A stretch of 64,000 nt of DNA from Paenibacillus sp. Soil787 (GTDB lineage: Bacteria > Bacillota > Bacilli > Paenibacillales > NBRC-103111). The stretch is from positions 396,675-460,674 of the forward strand of contig NZ_LMSP01000023.1 of assembly GCF_001429545.1 (NCBI RefSeq). Direction: 5' to 3'. Positions 63,893 through 64,000 of this stretch are shown here, in pieces; positions within the stretch are counted from its first letter, which is position 1, and each line of letters starts with the position of its first letter. The notes beneath the pieces were generated by a model. That model was not told the origin of the DNA. It did not search any database and was given only the letters and a program-made list of their open reading frames with translations. The position numbers and the translations under genes were made by a program.

Positions 63893-64000
63893 AAAAAGCC
63901 TGCATAAGTGCAGTCTTTTCAATCGAGTCCGACGATTAGGGAGGAATTCCTGCAAATCTACAGTATTATTGCAGCATTTCTGCTTGTACCTGAGAAGTAG
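63893..64000. repeat. Second copy of the 108-bp CTGCA-hairpin repeat, cut by window end
   Basis: Matches 9974-10081 with three differences. It may extend beyond the window. As at the dioxygenase locus, it directly follows E-element-derived material. Confidence 0.9.

Overview
The window reads as chromosome of an endospore-forming Firmicute of the Paenibacillus type. Supporting signs are a GerP-type spore germination protein, a YmaF-type protein, a SigI/RsgI pair, a split glycine decarboxylase (GcvPA/GcvPB) behind a tandem glycine riboswitch, Lpl-type sugar ABC transporters with a YesN-like membrane AraC regulator, strong AAGGAGG ribosome-binding sites and several TTG/GTG starts. I see no rRNA, tRNA, CRISPR array, phage or transposase gene.

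Layout. 0.16-5.2 kb: DNA alkylation repair gene, a small protein, a molybdopterin oxidoreductase, and an unusual regulator that fuses a helix-turn-helix to a solute-binding domain. 5.4-10 kb: sulfonate/taurine-type ABC transporter, a flavin monooxygenase and a broken TauD-like dioxygenase, probably a sulfur-scavenging operon. 10.4-16.7 kb: L-serine dehydratase, AraC regulator, two Gfo/Idh/MocA dehydrogenases, VOC and DinB proteins. 16.8-20.9 kb: small genes, a TetR/peptidase pair, YmaF-like protein, a candidate holin-like type I toxin and a sulfite-oxidase-like protein. 20.9-25.8 kb: glycine cleavage genes. 26.4-37.6 kb: a polysaccharide-use locus (regulator, two permeases, binding lipoprotein, 1683-residue secreted multidomain enzyme). 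38.1-45.5 kb: sugar dehydrogenase/MFS pair, leucyl aminopeptidase, aldo/keto reductase and a Fur-boxed PepSY protein. 45.6-50.2 kb: RsgI/SigI and a LytTR regulatory cluster without a kinase. 51.1-63.8 kb: an alpha-glucan-type cluster with two DUF4912 - GH57/GT4 fusion pairs, a nucleotidyltransferase/mutase-like fusion, a KTSC-like protein and a GH15 glucoamylase-like protein.

The most unexpected content is between the genes. Seven intergenic regions carry arrays of four short motifs in a fixed 2+2 layout (pairs about 50-52 bp apart around a 53-63 bp central interval). At least four unrelated motif sequences use this same geometry. A separate folded element (about 93 bp) abuts the 3' ends of genes; one copy supplies the stop codon of the GH15 gene and is joined to a displaced 95-bp copy of an internal piece of that same gene. 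A five-unit 43-bp hairpin array precedes the nucleotidyltransferase gene, and its units look like copies of that gene's own leader hairpin plus ribosome-binding site. Three genes also contain sharply GC-rich internal patches.

All functional calls come from reading motifs and domain patterns by eye. No search or folding program was run.
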